From positions 1 through 24,065 of the IMG/VR virus record IMGVR_UViG_3300044730_000596: a DNA stretch of 24,065 nt. One strand, written 5' to 3'. Below the pieces are notes generated by a model. That model was not told where the DNA came from, searched no databases, and saw only the letters and a program-made list of their open reading frames with translations. Both the position numbers and the translations under genes were made by a program. Shown piece by piece: positions 1 through 8,068 of the stretch; within the stretch, counting starts at the first letter, position 1; every line of letters begins with the position of its first letter. The stretch comes from a virus.

Positions 1-159
1 AATTACATATACATAGATGTTTACATCTGCTGCGGTTGTATTTGTTGCAATTACGGATACTAAATAATAATCTGTAGAAGTAAATAGGGTAGTTCCAGAA
101 GAACCGTATGCAACCGTCGAGGAAAGACGACCTACCGCTAAACGTTCAATTCCTGCCAT
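1..159 (-). CDS. Small beta-rich virion-type protein, N-terminal part (runs off the window)
   Basis: The first 53 residues of a protein are visible, starting MAGIERLAVGRLSST. The reading frame is open to the left edge, so the 3' end is missing. The start ATG (157-159) directly abuts the TAA of the collagen-like gene upstream, and a TAGGAG ribosome binding site lies inside the last codons of that gene, so translation is probably coupled. The visible part alternates short hydrophobic strands with Thr/Ser/Asn turns and resembles the start of the 112-aa protein at 18219-18557 (shared pattern R-L-A, then T-N near residue 40, then V-x-I/V). Its place after the fibre gene suggests a virion or fibre-associated protein. 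No catalytic motif is visible and the function is unknown. Confidence 0.7.
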   Translation of the reverse strand, partial: MAGIERLAVGRLSSTVAYGSSGTTLFTSTDYYLVSVIATNTTAADVNIYVYVI

Positions 160-1767
160 TTATACTCCTAACCACCAAGATGTTCCAATGCTTCCTGCAC
201 TAGATGAGCCCGCAGGTCCTGTAGCACCTGTTGCTCCAATAGCTCCTGTAGGGCCGGTAACTCCTTGTGGTCCTGTAGGACCAATTGGTGCTGCACCAGT
301 CTCAACCCAGTATCCATCATAATAAATAAAAATTCCGCCTGTATTAGGGTCAAACCAAGCATCACCAGCGGCTGCACCTACTGGAGGTGTAGAACTTGAA
401 TACGCCCACGCACCAGTTGGACCTGTTGGTCCTGTAACTGTTGAAGCAGCACCTGTTGGTCCCGTTGGACCTGTTGGTCCTGTTACTGTGCTTGCTGCAC
501 CAGTTGGACCTGTTGGTCCTGTAACTGTTGAAGCAGCACCTGTTGGTCCCGTTGGACCTGTTGGTCCTGTTACTGTGCTTGCAGCACCAGTTGGACCTGT
601 CGGTCCAGTAGAACCTTGCGGACCTGTTGGTCCAGTTTCTCCTTGTGCTGCTGCAGTTCCAGGAATACCTTGTGCACCTGTTGCACCAGTTGCACCAGTT
701 GGTCCTGTAGGACCCTTAGGAATCCAAATTTCCCACTGACCATTGGTTAAATAATCAACTGGGTCACCAAGCGCACCACTTGCCTTAGCAAGATAGAGTT
801 GCCCATCTGAACCCCTTACTACAGCAATGTCTGTTACATAACCATTAGCTGGGTTGTAGTTTCCTAAATAATAAATTCCAAACGCAGCACCAGTAGGTCC
901 TGTTGGACCTGTTGGTCCTATATCTCCAACGTCTGCAATTAATGACCAAATAAATCCCGCTTGAGGAGTGTCTCCTACGTTTCCACCGTTAGCGTGTGTG
1001 CGGTACCAAGTCTGTCCGTTGTAAGTTACTACATCACCGACTGCGTAAGATTCACCACCACTATAAGGTCCTCTAAAATTCCATAGAGCACTTGCACCAG
1101 TAGGACCAGTTGCACCAGTTGGTCCAGTACTACCAGTTAATCCTGTAGCTCCTGTGGCACCAGTTGGTCCAGTAGCTCCCACATTTCCTTGAGCTCCAGT
1201 TGGTCCAGTTGCTCCTTGTAATCCTGTGCTTCCTGTAGGACCCGTAGGTCCAGTAACTGTACTTGCCGCACCTGTTGCTCCTGTCGGTCCTTGTGTACCT
1301 TGTGGACCTGTTGGTCCTTGAATATTTCCAACGTTTTCCCAAACATCATTTGCTTGGTCCCATACATAAAGATTTCCATTTACAAGATAACCTTCGCCAG
1401 CATTTCCAGTTGGCTGTGCAGCATTAAGTGCTGCTTCACTGTTATAAGAACCTAATATGTTTACGCCAACACCAGCGGGACCTGTTGGACCAGTTACACC
1501 AGGGGTACCAGTAGCACCAGTTGCACCTGTGGTACCTGGTGGGCCTACAGGGCCAGTTATACCTTGAGGACCTGTTGGACCAGTAGCACCAGTTGGTCCT
1601 GTAGGACCTGAAGGGCCTGTTGCACCAGATGGTCCAGTAACAGTAGATGCACTACCAACAGGTCCAGTAGCACCTGTAGGGCCAGTTGGTCCTTGTGAGC
1701 CTGTTGTACCAGTAGAGACAGTTACTTCAACAGGAGTTTGTGGTGTGACAATAATTTCATCAGGCAT
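160..1767 (-). CDS. Collagen-like (Gly-X-Y) tail fibre or adhesin protein
   Basis: This 535-aa protein is built from long Gly-X-Y blocks, mostly GPT/GAT/GPQ triplets, at roughly residues 22-100, 150-225, 285-292, 350-445 and 490-515. Such blocks form trimeric collagen-like rods in phage fibres. Globular inserts separate them: about 101-150; about 227-282, with [16 protein letters not shown], which resembles chitin-binding CBM5/12-type modules; about 293-345; and about 446-490, with a [11 protein letters not shown] motif. Proline sits at the X position and threonine at Y. The start ATG overlaps the TGA of the upstream structural gene by one base (TGATG). It closes the head module, so it is most likely a receptor-binding or head or tail fibre. 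The rod is repetitive at the DNA level too (see 411-584). Which virion part carries it is not shown. Confidence 0.88.
   Translation of the reverse strand: MPDEIIVTPQTPVEVTVSTGTTGSQGPTGPTGATGPVGSASTVTGPSGATGPSGPTGPTGATGPTGPQGITGPVGPPGTTGATGATGTPGVTGPTGPAGVGVNILGSYNSEAALNAAQPTGNAGEGYLVNGNLYVWDQANDVWENVGNIQGPTGPQGTQGPTGATGAASTVTGPTGPTGSTGLQGATGPTGAQGNVGATGPTGATGATGLTGSTGPTGATGPTGASALWNFRGPYSGGESYAVGDVVTYNGQTWYRTHANGGNVGDTPQAGFIWSLIADVGDIGPTGPTGPTGAAFGIYYLGNYNPANGYVTDIAVVRGSDGQLYLAKASGALGDPVDYLTNGQWEIWIPKGPTGPTGATGATGAQGIPGTAAAQGETGPTGPQGSTGPTGPTGAASTVTGPTGPTGPTGAASTVTGPTGPTGAASTVTGPTGPTGPTGAASTVTGPTGPTGAWAYSSSTPPVGAAAGDAWFDPNTGGIFIYYDGYWVETGAAPIGPTGPQGVTGPTGAIGATGATGPAGSSSAGSIGTSWWLGV
411..584. 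repeat. Two tandem copies of an 87-bp unit inside the collagen-like gene
   Basis: Positions 411-497 and 498-584 are head-to-tail copies of an 87-base unit that differ at one position (t496 versus a583), and the unit begins again at 585. Each copy encodes 29 residues of the Gly-X-Y rod, including the recurring ASTVTG segment, so copy changes keep the reading frame. Confidence 0.93.
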
Positions 1768-2828
1768 CAGTCAGTAACTTCTCTTTCGCAGAATATTTGT
1801 CCACGAATATAAGTTTGTTCAAATGTTGGGTCACTTATTGAAGTAGCTTGTAAATCCCAAAACGCTCTTACAGGTATAACTTGTGTCTGTGCTTTAGTTA
1901 ATGCAAGTCTTAATTTTTTAGTAGTTGAGTTTTCAACTGTAATTGTAAAAGTAGCCCACAGTGATGGAGAGCTAGGATATGTTCTAATTTGGGCTTTAAA
2001 TACTAAATCATTAAAATTAGTGTTGTCTGGAAAATCAAATATTCCATACCAAGAGTCCCCCTGCTGAAGGATGATGTCATAAATTCCAGCTGTGCTTGGA
2101 AGAGGCGTTCTGCCAGTCATGTCGTTTGGAAGGTATACACGCTCTGGACGACGTGAGTCATCGATTTCTTGAGGCATGAATATCGGAACAAGTTTGTTAG
2201 TAGTTCTACTTACTCGACGTAGAGTAGCAACCTCAATACGGTGAATTCCTATGTTTAGAGCAGCGCATAGCATTTTGTATTGTTCCATGCGTTGTTGTAT
2301 AAGATTTGTAAGCTGATGGTATCTCTCAGAACGCGGTATGGTCACGCCGTCTGGGGCAAAGATGTTGATGTCAAAAGCAGCGTCTGTGGCCAATGTGTAT
2401 AGGCCTTCTATCGATGACAAGATGGTTACTGGGTATACCTCAACCTCGGGAAGCATTCCAATAGTCATGGCTCTTCCATAGCTATCTGTTCTATTGAAAG
2501 TGTGTTGAGTTACTGCAGTATTAACAAAATAAGTAATTTCTGAATCTGAAAAGTATCTAAATACGCTTCCTGTTACATTTATAACTGCGTTAAGCGCAGG
2601 AGCTGTTACGAAGTGAATAACTCCGTGTTGAGCTTCAATAGTAAAGTGAGTTGGGTTAGCTCTAGCAACACCGTTTACGGTCACTAATAGTGTTGACGTA
2701 TCAACGGGCTTGACTCCAAGAACAAAATCTACGGTACTTCCGTCACCTGTGAAAGTCTTCGTGAATTGTTTGGGTTGGTCGCCAAGCTCCATACGGACCT
2801 TTGATACAAAGTCTGCAAGAGTTGCCAC
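1767..2828 (-). CDS. Virion structural protein with C-terminal Ig-like domain
   Basis: A 353-aa protein between the capsid genes and the collagen-like fibre gene. The N-terminal part (about 1-125) has an [13 protein letters not shown] segment, a VTVNG turn and a [17 protein letters not shown] helix, a pattern seen in phage head-tail connector or neck proteins. The C-terminal 100 residues ([16 protein letters not shown], then [18 protein letters not shown], ending REVTD) match the small Ig-like beta-sandwich common at the ends of phage structural proteins and BppU-type baseplate N-termini. The start is a GTG with AAGGAG five bases upstream; an ATG two bases earlier is out of frame. It could be a neck or adaptor protein that anchors the fibre. 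The exact role is inferred from position only. Confidence 0.6.
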   Translation of the reverse strand: MATLADFVSKVRMELGDQPKQFTKTFTGDGSTVDFVLGVKPVDTSTLLVTVNGVARANPTHFTIEAQHGVIHFVTAPALNAVINVTGSVFRYFSDSEITYFVNTAVTQHTFNRTDSYGRAMTIGMLPEVEVYPVTILSSIEGLYTLATDAAFDINIFAPDGVTIPRSERYHQLTNLIQQRMEQYKMLCAALNIGIHRIEVATLRRVSRTTNKLVPIFMPQEIDDSRRPERVYLPNDMTGRTPLPSTAGIYDIILQQGDSWYGIFDFPDNTNFNDLVFKAQIRTYPSSPSLWATFTITVENSTTKKLRLALTKAQTQVIPVRAFWDLQATSISDPTFEQTYIRGQIFCEREVTD

Positions 2829-2903
2829 ATTTACTCCTTATTCACGCATAACAGGCTACTCTAATGGTGCCGTGTAGCAGGTTTAAAAACTGGTTAAACG
2901 AAA

Positions 2904-2929
2904 CAGCGGGCTACAAATAGCGCCCGCTG
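2904..2929 (-). terminator. GC-rich stem-loop, likely terminator
   Basis: Perfect 8-bp arms CAGCGGGC (2904-2911) and GCCCGCTG (2922-2929) flank a 10-base loop. On the minus strand the stem is followed by TTTCGTTT, a fair U-rich tail. It lies 18 bases past the stop of the 124-aa gene. A second, AT-rich inverted repeat (GTTTAA/TTAAAC, 2881-2899) follows before the next ribosome binding site. Confidence 0.6.
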
Positions 2930-2947
2930 CCCCGCCTAATCGTGCGT

Positions 2948-3322
2948 TTAGAGAATCTGAGCCACGTATCCTTTTTCCTGAAGGTGAGCTGCAACGTCTT
3001 TAGTAACAGAATATTTGTTACCAACCTTAAACGTATAACTAGTTCCTGCACCTAAAGTCATGTTTTCAATATCATCTGTAACACGGATAACTACTGTGTC
3101 GTTTCCACTTGCCCCAGTTGTTTTAACTTCATCAACTACGATAGTGGTTAGACGGTTTGGCTGTGTTGCGTCGATTACTTCGTTCTCTGCTTTGAACTGC
3201 GCTTCCGCAGTAGCTAGAGACATTTCACCTGCACGTTTTGATTGCTCTTCAGCAAATTCTTTAGCAAGGGCTTCTCGCTGACGTCCTGTGTAATCAGTCG
3301 CCTTCGGTCTATTATTAGCCAC
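2948..3322 (-). CDS. Small head-associated protein (helical N-terminus, beta C-terminus)
   Basis: A 124-aa protein encoded directly after the major capsid gene. The first 55 residues are charged and Ala/Glu/Lys-rich (RQREALAKEFAEEQSKR), predicting a long helix or coiled coil. The last half is beta-type, ending GNKYSVTKDVAAHLQEKGYV, a pattern found in small proteins encoded next to capsid genes of podovirus-like and actinobacterial phages. The start is GTG, chosen because a strong GGAGG lies seven bases upstream. Position and size suggest a head stabilisation, decoration or fibre-anchor protein. No enzyme motif is seen. Confidence 0.6.
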   Translation of the reverse strand: MANNRPKATDYTGRQREALAKEFAEEQSKRAGEMSLATAEAQFKAENEVIDATQPNRLTTIVVDEVKTTGASGNDTVVIRVTDDIENMTLGAGTSYTFKVGNKYSVTKDVAAHLQEKGYVAQIL

Positions 3323-3359
3323 GTTATATCCTCCGATTTAGTATCTGTTGTTTGTGGTT

Positions 3360-3385
3360 GGGGGCGGGTTTTTAAGCCCGCCCCC
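3360..3385 (-). terminator. Very strong stem-loop after the capsid gene
   Basis: Perfect 9-bp arms GGGGGCGGG (3360-3368) and CCCGCCCCC (3377-3385) surround an 8-base loop. It sits 12 bases past the capsid stop codon and 25 bases before the GGAGG of the next gene. The minus-strand sequence after the stem (AACCACAAAC) is not U-rich, so it may act as a leaky terminator, a transcript 3'-end stabiliser or a processing site rather than a full terminator. Confidence 0.6.
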
Positions 3386-3397
3386 TAACTTTTTAAA

Positions 3398-4465
3398 TTA
3401 GTTGGTTTCTGCAATAACTACAGCCTGGTCAGTAATTAGACCAAGACCGAAGATTGAGTACCAAGCAAGTGCATGCTCACGACCGAAGTCAAGAATACCG
3501 CCATCGCGGAGTTCAACTGGAAGTGAGATTGCGTGACCGAATGCGTTATCTCCAATGAAGATAGAGTCATAGCGGTCTGAACCACCGTTACCGGTGAATT
3601 CAGCTGGTGAAATATATCCGCCGCCTGCTGTAACTGTTGGAGTTGTAGCAGTATCGGCTGAGTAAGAAGTACCAGCACCACCAGCGACCTTGCGGACCTG
3701 TGTGGTTTCGATGAATACGCAGTCGTATAGACGTCCGATTTCACCAAGCATGAAGTTTCCAGGAGCGGCGTACTTCGTTACTTCGATGAACTCAGGAACG
3801 TCACGTAGACGACGTGATTGGTGAGGGTGAACGAATGCCACATAGGTCTCACCTAAGCGTGGAATGTTCTTTGTTGACAAGGTCTCAACTGCATCCTTGA
3901 CTACGTGAGGAGTCATGTTGAATGCACCGGTCATGCTTGCACGAGTTGTGCCTACAGTTCCGTAGCCGTACCAGTCATTTGCAGCTGAAAGACTTGAACG
4001 GTCTTCGCCGTAAATCTTGGATGTTGCTGAGTAGAGTGTGTCGCGGCTCAACTTATCAAGATAAAGAGCCATGTTGCGTCCTAGAAGACGTGAAGCAGAA
4101 GCCATAACGTCATCGAAAGAAGCATTAAGTAGTAGCTCAGAAACTGCAAGAGCATAACCATGCTCAGATACAGTGATTGAGAACTGTTGCGCTGTTAGCG
4201 CATTTGTCTGCATACGTACACCTTCGACAAGTGCGTTAGCAAAGCCGAGGTTGTTGTAACGTAGGAAGTTGATTTGAAGACCAGGTGCAACACCAAGTTC
4301 AGTCTTCTTGACTGCGAATTGCTCAAAGCGAAGGATTGGCATAGCCTGGAAAAGGATTTCCTTTGACCAGATTTGCTGAATCGCTTGAGTCAACTGTGTG
4401 TTAGTACCTGAATAGGCTGTTGGGGCTGCGGCTAGATTGCCGGTACCCGTAATACCAGATGCCAT
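3398..4465 (-). CDS. Major capsid protein, N4 gp56 family
   Basis: A 355-aa protein with the hallmarks of the N4 gp56-type major capsid family (HK97 fold): a Thr/Gln-rich N-terminus leading to IWSKEILFQAMPILRFEQF, the segment SITVSEHGYALAVSEL, and the well conserved FVHPHQSRRLRDVPEF followed by a GEIGRLYDCVFIETT strand. Length is typical for the family. It follows a scaffold gene, and the portal lies upstream of that, the usual head gene order. An AAGGAG ribosome binding site precedes the ATG. Many copies should assemble into the icosahedral shell. The strong hairpin past its stop may help make it the most abundant product of the operon. Confidence 0.93.
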   Translation of the reverse strand: MASGITGTGNLAAAPTAYSGTNTQLTQAIQQIWSKEILFQAMPILRFEQFAVKKTELGVAPGLQINFLRYNNLGFANALVEGVRMQTNALTAQQFSITVSEHGYALAVSELLLNASFDDVMASASRLLGRNMALYLDKLSRDTLYSATSKIYGEDRSSLSAANDWYGYGTVGTTRASMTGAFNMTPHVVKDAVETLSTKNIPRLGETYVAFVHPHQSRRLRDVPEFIEVTKYAAPGNFMLGEIGRLYDCVFIETTQVRKVAGGAGTSYSADTATTPTVTAGGGYISPAEFTGNGGSDRYDSIFIGDNAFGHAISLPVELRDGGILDFGREHALAWYSIFGLGLITDQAVVIAETN

Positions 4466-4503
4466 TTAGTTTTACTCCTTAGTTGGAATTTGGATTTGGG
4501 GGT

Positions 4504-5286
4504 TTAGCCGAACAATCCCGAGCCTTTGCCTTGAGCTTTTGGACTCAAAAGGCGTTGGCGATATTTTGCGTATTCGTTCATCGGCATAGCTGATATTTCA
4601 TCAGCTGTAAAGTTACGTTGCTCCGAATTAATGTCCAGTGGTCCGGTTGGAGGCGCTGTTACGCGACTTCCAGTCATTTCTTTGCGAGCCGACTGCATAG
4701 CCTGCTGCGCAGATTCTAAAATACGAGTTGAACGGTCTTTTAGACTTTCAATACTCGTGTTAATCTCGTCTTGGGTGTTACCTGTGACGAGGTCCAAAAG
4801 TTCAGGAATAATTGCTTCCCGTTCTTCCTCCAGACGTTGCTGGCGGAAATTTTGAATCTCAGCAAAAGTTTTTTCTCGCTCCAATAGAGCAAAGGCGCGT
4901 TCGCGCTCCTGGCGCTCACGCTCCAACTGTTCAGACCATTCTGTTTCCTTCTTTTTAAGAAGTTCACGAACGTCTAAATCAGCTTCAAGGCGAGTACGCT
5001 CTTCAGCGTCCTGTGCCTCTTTCTCTGCTTGCTTGGCCGCAAGTTCTGCTTCTCTCATTTGCTTGAGTTCTTCAAGCTCAGATTTTAGCTTTTCAATTTG
5101 CGGATACAACTTGTCTTTCTCTTGACTACGAACTTTTGCTAAATCTTCTTCGGTGTAACCCTTAGATGAATCAGTAGTCTTTGTAGTCTTAACAGTTGGC
5201 GCGTCAACGCCAGCGTCTACAATAGTTGGAGCTTGGTTTGCTTCAGCTTCAAAAGCTTGAGCAAGCACTTCTGTTTGAGTTTCCAT
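4504..5286 (-). CDS. Capsid scaffolding protein
   Basis: A 260-aa, highly charged protein. Residues about 45-160 form a continuous Glu/Lys/Arg/Gln-rich helix (for example KSELEELKQMREAELAAKQ and RERQERERAFALLEREK), which predicts a long coiled coil. The C-terminus is short and mixed (FTADEISAMPMNEYAKYRQR, then a Gly-rich tail). It lies directly between portal and major capsid genes, where phages encode the scaffold that directs procapsid assembly and is then removed. No protease motif (Ser-His pair) is visible, so maturation cleavage, if any, would come from elsewhere. The ribosome binding site is AAGGAC before the ATG. A 125-base spacer separates it from the portal gene, the longest in this operon; it may hold a promoter, but none is clear. 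Confidence 0.85.
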   Translation of the reverse strand: METQTEVLAQAFEAEANQAPTIVDAGVDAPTVKTTKTTDSSKGYTEEDLAKVRSQEKDKLYPQIEKLKSELEELKQMREAELAAKQAEKEAQDAEERTRLEADLDVRELLKKKETEWSEQLERERQERERAFALLEREKTFAEIQNFRQQRLEEEREAIIPELLDLVTGNTQDEINTSIESLKDRSTRILESAQQAMQSARKEMTGSRVTAPPTGPLDINSEQRNFTADEISAMPMNEYAKYRQRLLSPKAQGKGSGLFG

Positions 5287-5411
5287 ATACGTCCTTAAGT
5301 TCTCTGGGTCTTTTTTCGAATGAGGTTTTACCCTCGTAGCACAAATGACCGTCTCTTGGTTTTACACATACATTTTTCCGCCTTTTACAAAAAATTTCAG
5401 CCTATAGTGCT

Positions 5412-7127
5412 TTATTTTTCGTATTCTTCTGGTACGCGACGTTGTGGAATTTTAGTTCCATAAGCTTCGGTTACTAGTCGAGAGCGGATGTCTTGTTCAC
5501 CTAGTTGTAATCCTTGGACTACATTTCCGTCCAACAATGGTGTCTGGGCAGGAGAGCCTCCGCCAGCAGCCATACCCGCTGCTTGCTCAGGTGAGAGCGG
5601 AGCAGCAGAACCGTCAGGTCCTGGGACCATGCCTGTTAAGGTCATAATCTCATTAGCGATTTCGGTTTGAACAAGTTTAAGTGCGCCGTCTGCCTTGGCG
5701 TCGTCAATAAGCTCTTGTCTAATTTCTTGAATTTTTTCTGAAGGGAACTCTTCGCCAAGGGCTCTAAGTGCTCCTTCTTTAGACTCTAGTCCTAGAGATA
5801 GCATAGATTGAATTTCGTTAAGAATAATAAGTTTGTCTAGAGGCAGTGGTGGTGGGAAATGTACGTACGTTCTGTAGGTGTCTGGGTCATTAGGGTCTAA
5901 CTGAAGAAGTTGGTCTGGCTTAGGAATGGTGTCTCTATCAGGATTCCAAGTAAATGTTTCTGGTTCTTTAACAGCTAAGTTACGAAGAATGAGTTCATTT
6001 ACTCGCTCTAGTCCGTATGCGTATTGAACAATCTTTTGATGATAACGATTCATTAAAGGTTGGAACTGGATAGCAAGTGCTACACCAGAGGTATTAGAAA
6101 TTGGTTGTGACTGACCTAGAGCAGTTTCTGGAACACCGGTCATTTCGTGCATAGCACGCTTTAACATAGTCATGTATTCCATGGCACCTTTTAGACCTTG
6201 GCCGCCACCTTCTAGATTTTCTACTCTTGCATCTTTTGGTAGACCGCCCCACACTTTATTAGCACCCTTTTCAAGCTGAGATGCTTTAGCTCCAATGATT
6301 ACTGTTACAGGAGCAGCGTGGTAGTTAATGATGTCTGCAATGTCAGTGGCAGTCTCATTGTATGCACGGTTTAAAGAAATCATTTCATTACAGTCAGATA
6401 GGCCCCATGGTGAGCCTGAAATTCTAATGTTAGGCATATGAACTACAGGAATAGTTCCTAGTGGATTAGGGCGAGAATCGATTAGTTCGTCATTAATGTA
6501 CTCTTCAATAACATCGTCAGTTAAGATTTCTGTATATGTGTATACCTGTCGTGTACCTTCTAGAGATGTACCCCAAAAACGATACTTAAGTTTAAACCGA
6601 ATCAAACGGTTGCGGTCGTGGGGGTGAAACTCTGGAAAACAAAAAGATGAGTTTAAAGGTAATACGCGTACACGTCCTGGGTGTTGCATACCGGCTGGGT
6701 CTACCCATGCTTCTTCGTATGCTACTTTAACAAAACAGTCTCCAGATACAGAACCTTGTTGACCAATCTCCCAAAGTACGGTTGCTTTGTTGTTATCTAC
6801 TTCCCATACGCGCTCAAGCAAATCAGGAACAATAGCCTCTGTTGCTTTAGGGCTTCTAAATTGAACACCCTTGCTAAAAGTAAAGTTAATAATAAAATCT
6901 GTAATTGCTCGATAGTAATTGAATACCATTTGAGGTTCGCCCTGTTGGCGGCGGAAAGATGTATGGTGACCTAGGTACATCGCCCAGTTAAGAGAATACC
7001 GATTTAAACGCGGACCATGAACTTCAAACTCTTCATCAGCAAGTTCTACTAATCCCAGAGGGGATATGGATATGGTTAAGTCAGATGAGGCGGCCCTATA
7101 ACTAGGGGGTGAAAAATCTATGCTCAC
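5412..7127 (-). CDS. Portal protein, SPP1 Gp6-like
   Basis: A 571-aa protein with the features of an SPP1 Gp6-type portal, the dodecameric ring at the capsid vertex through which DNA enters and leaves. Visible signs are the N-terminal FNYYRAITDFIINFTFSKGV, a central NPLGTIPVVHMPN followed by SPWGLSDCNEMISLNRAYNE, and the helical ALGQSQPISNTSGVALAIQF segment typical of the family. The C-terminal 100 residues are Gly/Ala/Pro-rich and probably flexible. The start is GTG, supported by GAGAGG seven bases upstream. It follows two small genes after the terminase and precedes the scaffold. Confidence 0.92.
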   Translation of the reverse strand: MSIDFSPPSYRAASSDLTISISPLGLVELADEEFEVHGPRLNRYSLNWAMYLGHHTSFRRQQGEPQMVFNYYRAITDFIINFTFSKGVQFRSPKATEAIVPDLLERVWEVDNNKATVLWEIGQQGSVSGDCFVKVAYEEAWVDPAGMQHPGRVRVLPLNSSFCFPEFHPHDRNRLIRFKLKYRFWGTSLEGTRQVYTYTEILTDDVIEEYINDELIDSRPNPLGTIPVVHMPNIRISGSPWGLSDCNEMISLNRAYNETATDIADIINYHAAPVTVIIGAKASQLEKGANKVWGGLPKDARVENLEGGGQGLKGAMEYMTMLKRAMHEMTGVPETALGQSQPISNTSGVALAIQFQPLMNRYHQKIVQYAYGLERVNELILRNLAVKEPETFTWNPDRDTIPKPDQLLQLDPNDPDTYRTYVHFPPPLPLDKLIILNEIQSMLSLGLESKEGALRALGEEFPSEKIQEIRQELIDDAKADGALKLVQTEIANEIMTLTGMVPGPDGSAAPLSPEQAAGMAAGGGSPAQTPLLDGNVVQGLQLGEQDIRSRLVTEAYGTKIPQRRVPEEYEK

Positions 7128-7195
7128 CTAAAATCCTCTCATTCAAATATTTAACTACCGTAGTTTAGCATTAATTTGCTAACTTGCGGAACCAC

Positions 7196-7519
7196 CTATC
7201 TTGCTATTGGCCGATTTACTGGCTTGTTTACATCTTTGGTTACTGACTTCTTAATAGACTTGGTAACCTTCTTCTTTTTAGAAGATTCAATTTTGTCTGT
7301 TTTTTCTTGTGCTACGTCCCTATTCTTAGGGTCAATATCTTTTTTAGAATCTACAAACTTTCCACCCATTTGAACATATCGAGAATGAACCCAGTGAGCT
7401 GATGCTGGGGATTGTTTTGAAAATCTAGTTTTTGCCTGTGTGGTAATCATGTTCCAAAGTCTAGGGTTAGCAGGGAGTTGTTTAGGACCCTCTTGAACTT
7501 CTTTACCTTTGATTAACAT
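7196..7519 (-). CDS. Small basic protein upstream of the portal gene, unknown
   Basis: A 107-aa protein that I do not recognise. The first 60 residues are mixed (LPANPRLWNMITTQAKTRF, then SPASAHWVHSRYVQMGGKF). The last 40 are strongly basic and low in complexity (KKKKVTKSIKKSVTKDVNK), a type of tail that binds nucleic acid or stays disordered. A GAGG ribosome binding site lies seven bases before the ATG, directly after a strong hairpin. Being between terminase and portal, it may be a DNA-contacting head or packaging accessory; this is inference. Confidence 0.7.
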   Translation of the reverse strand: MLIKGKEVQEGPKQLPANPRLWNMITTQAKTRFSKQSPASAHWVHSRYVQMGGKFVDSKKDIDPKNRDVAQEKTDKIESSKKKKVTKSIKKSVTKDVNKPVNRPIAR

Positions 7520-7542
7520 TTATTATCCTCAATGCAGGGAAT

Positions 7543-7582
7543 CCTGCCCCCTCAGCATGGTGGGACGCTGGAAGGGGGCAGG
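7543..7582 (-). terminator. Extended stem-loop in the leader of the 107-aa gene
   Basis: Arms CCTGCCCCCT (7543-7552) and AGGGGGCAGG (7573-7582) pair perfectly over 10 bp, and an inner CAGC/GCTG pair (7553-7556 and 7567-7570) continues the stem past a two-base bulge. It sits eight bases past the stop of the 132-aa gene and 12 bases before the next ribosome binding site. No U-tract follows on the minus strand. Confidence 0.6.
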
Positions 7583-7590
7583 AAACTTAA

Positions 7591-7989
7591 TTAGTCCTGA
7601 ACTACTGCTGGGCTTACACGTGATTGGCGAGCGCCGTTACGTGTAACTTCTTCAATTGTTGGTTCTGCATAATCTTGGAAAGAACCATTTGAAAACTCTT
7701 GAAGAAAATCTGTTGCTTCAATCCAAGAAGCTGAACCTACGTGAGCACGCTCGCGCATAGTTTCTTCAGCTGGCTTGGTGTGAACAGGTGCATTACGATT
7801 TGGACGGCCTGCTGCTGGTGTGTAACCTTGTGCAGCACCCTTTCCAAATTCTTGTGGAACATCGGTATCGGTTCCGATACCTTCTTGAAAACGTAGAGGT
7901 CCGCGTTGTCCTGGGACAGCGGAAGCCATCTTACGGTCGTAAGTATTTCCAGAGCGTTCTGGAACTTGTGGTGTTGGGGCAATTGCCAT
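7591..7989 (-). CDS. Unknown protein downstream of terminase
   Basis: A 132-aa protein rich in Gly, Pro, Arg and Glu, with few hydrophobic stretches and therefore probably largely disordered (starts MAIAPTPQVPERSGNTYDRK). A helical patch SWIEATDFLQEFSNGSFQDY is the most ordered part. An AAAGGAG ribosome binding site and a perfect 10-bp palindrome (TGAGGCCTCA, 8012-8021) lie just upstream. It is co-directional with the head genes and probably co-transcribed with portal. I see no family signature; a minor virion protein is the simplest guess. Confidence 0.65.
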   Translation of the reverse strand: MAIAPTPQVPERSGNTYDRKMASAVPGQRGPLRFQEGIGTDTDVPQEFGKGAAQGYTPAAGRPNRNAPVHTKPAEETMRERAHVGSASWIEATDFLQEFSNGSFQDYAEPTIEEVTRNGARQSRVSPAVVQD

Positions 7990-8068
7990 GTTTATTACTC
8001 CTTTAAAAGGTTGAGGCCTCAGTACAAGTGTCTTATTAAAACGTTAATTTTTCAGGATAAAGTCAAAT

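Noticed and set aside
411-620. CRISPR array suggested by regular repeats
   Set aside because: The repeats are contiguous, protein coding and in frame with no unique spacers.
488-739. Plus-strand frame rich in Gly, Pro and Val inside the collagen-like gene
   Set aside because: It is the antisense reading of the repetitive Gly-X-Y codons, has no ribosome binding site and follows the repeat exactly.
8012-8021. TGAGGCCTCA palindrome as an operator
   Set aside because: A single perfect 10-base palindrome without a loop or a second copy; noted only as sequence ahead of the 132-aa gene.
8038-8066. Promoter between terminase and the 132-aa gene
   Set aside because: TTGACT is present on the minus strand at 8061-8066, but no acceptable -10 lies 16-18 bases away; the nearest TTTAAT is too far.
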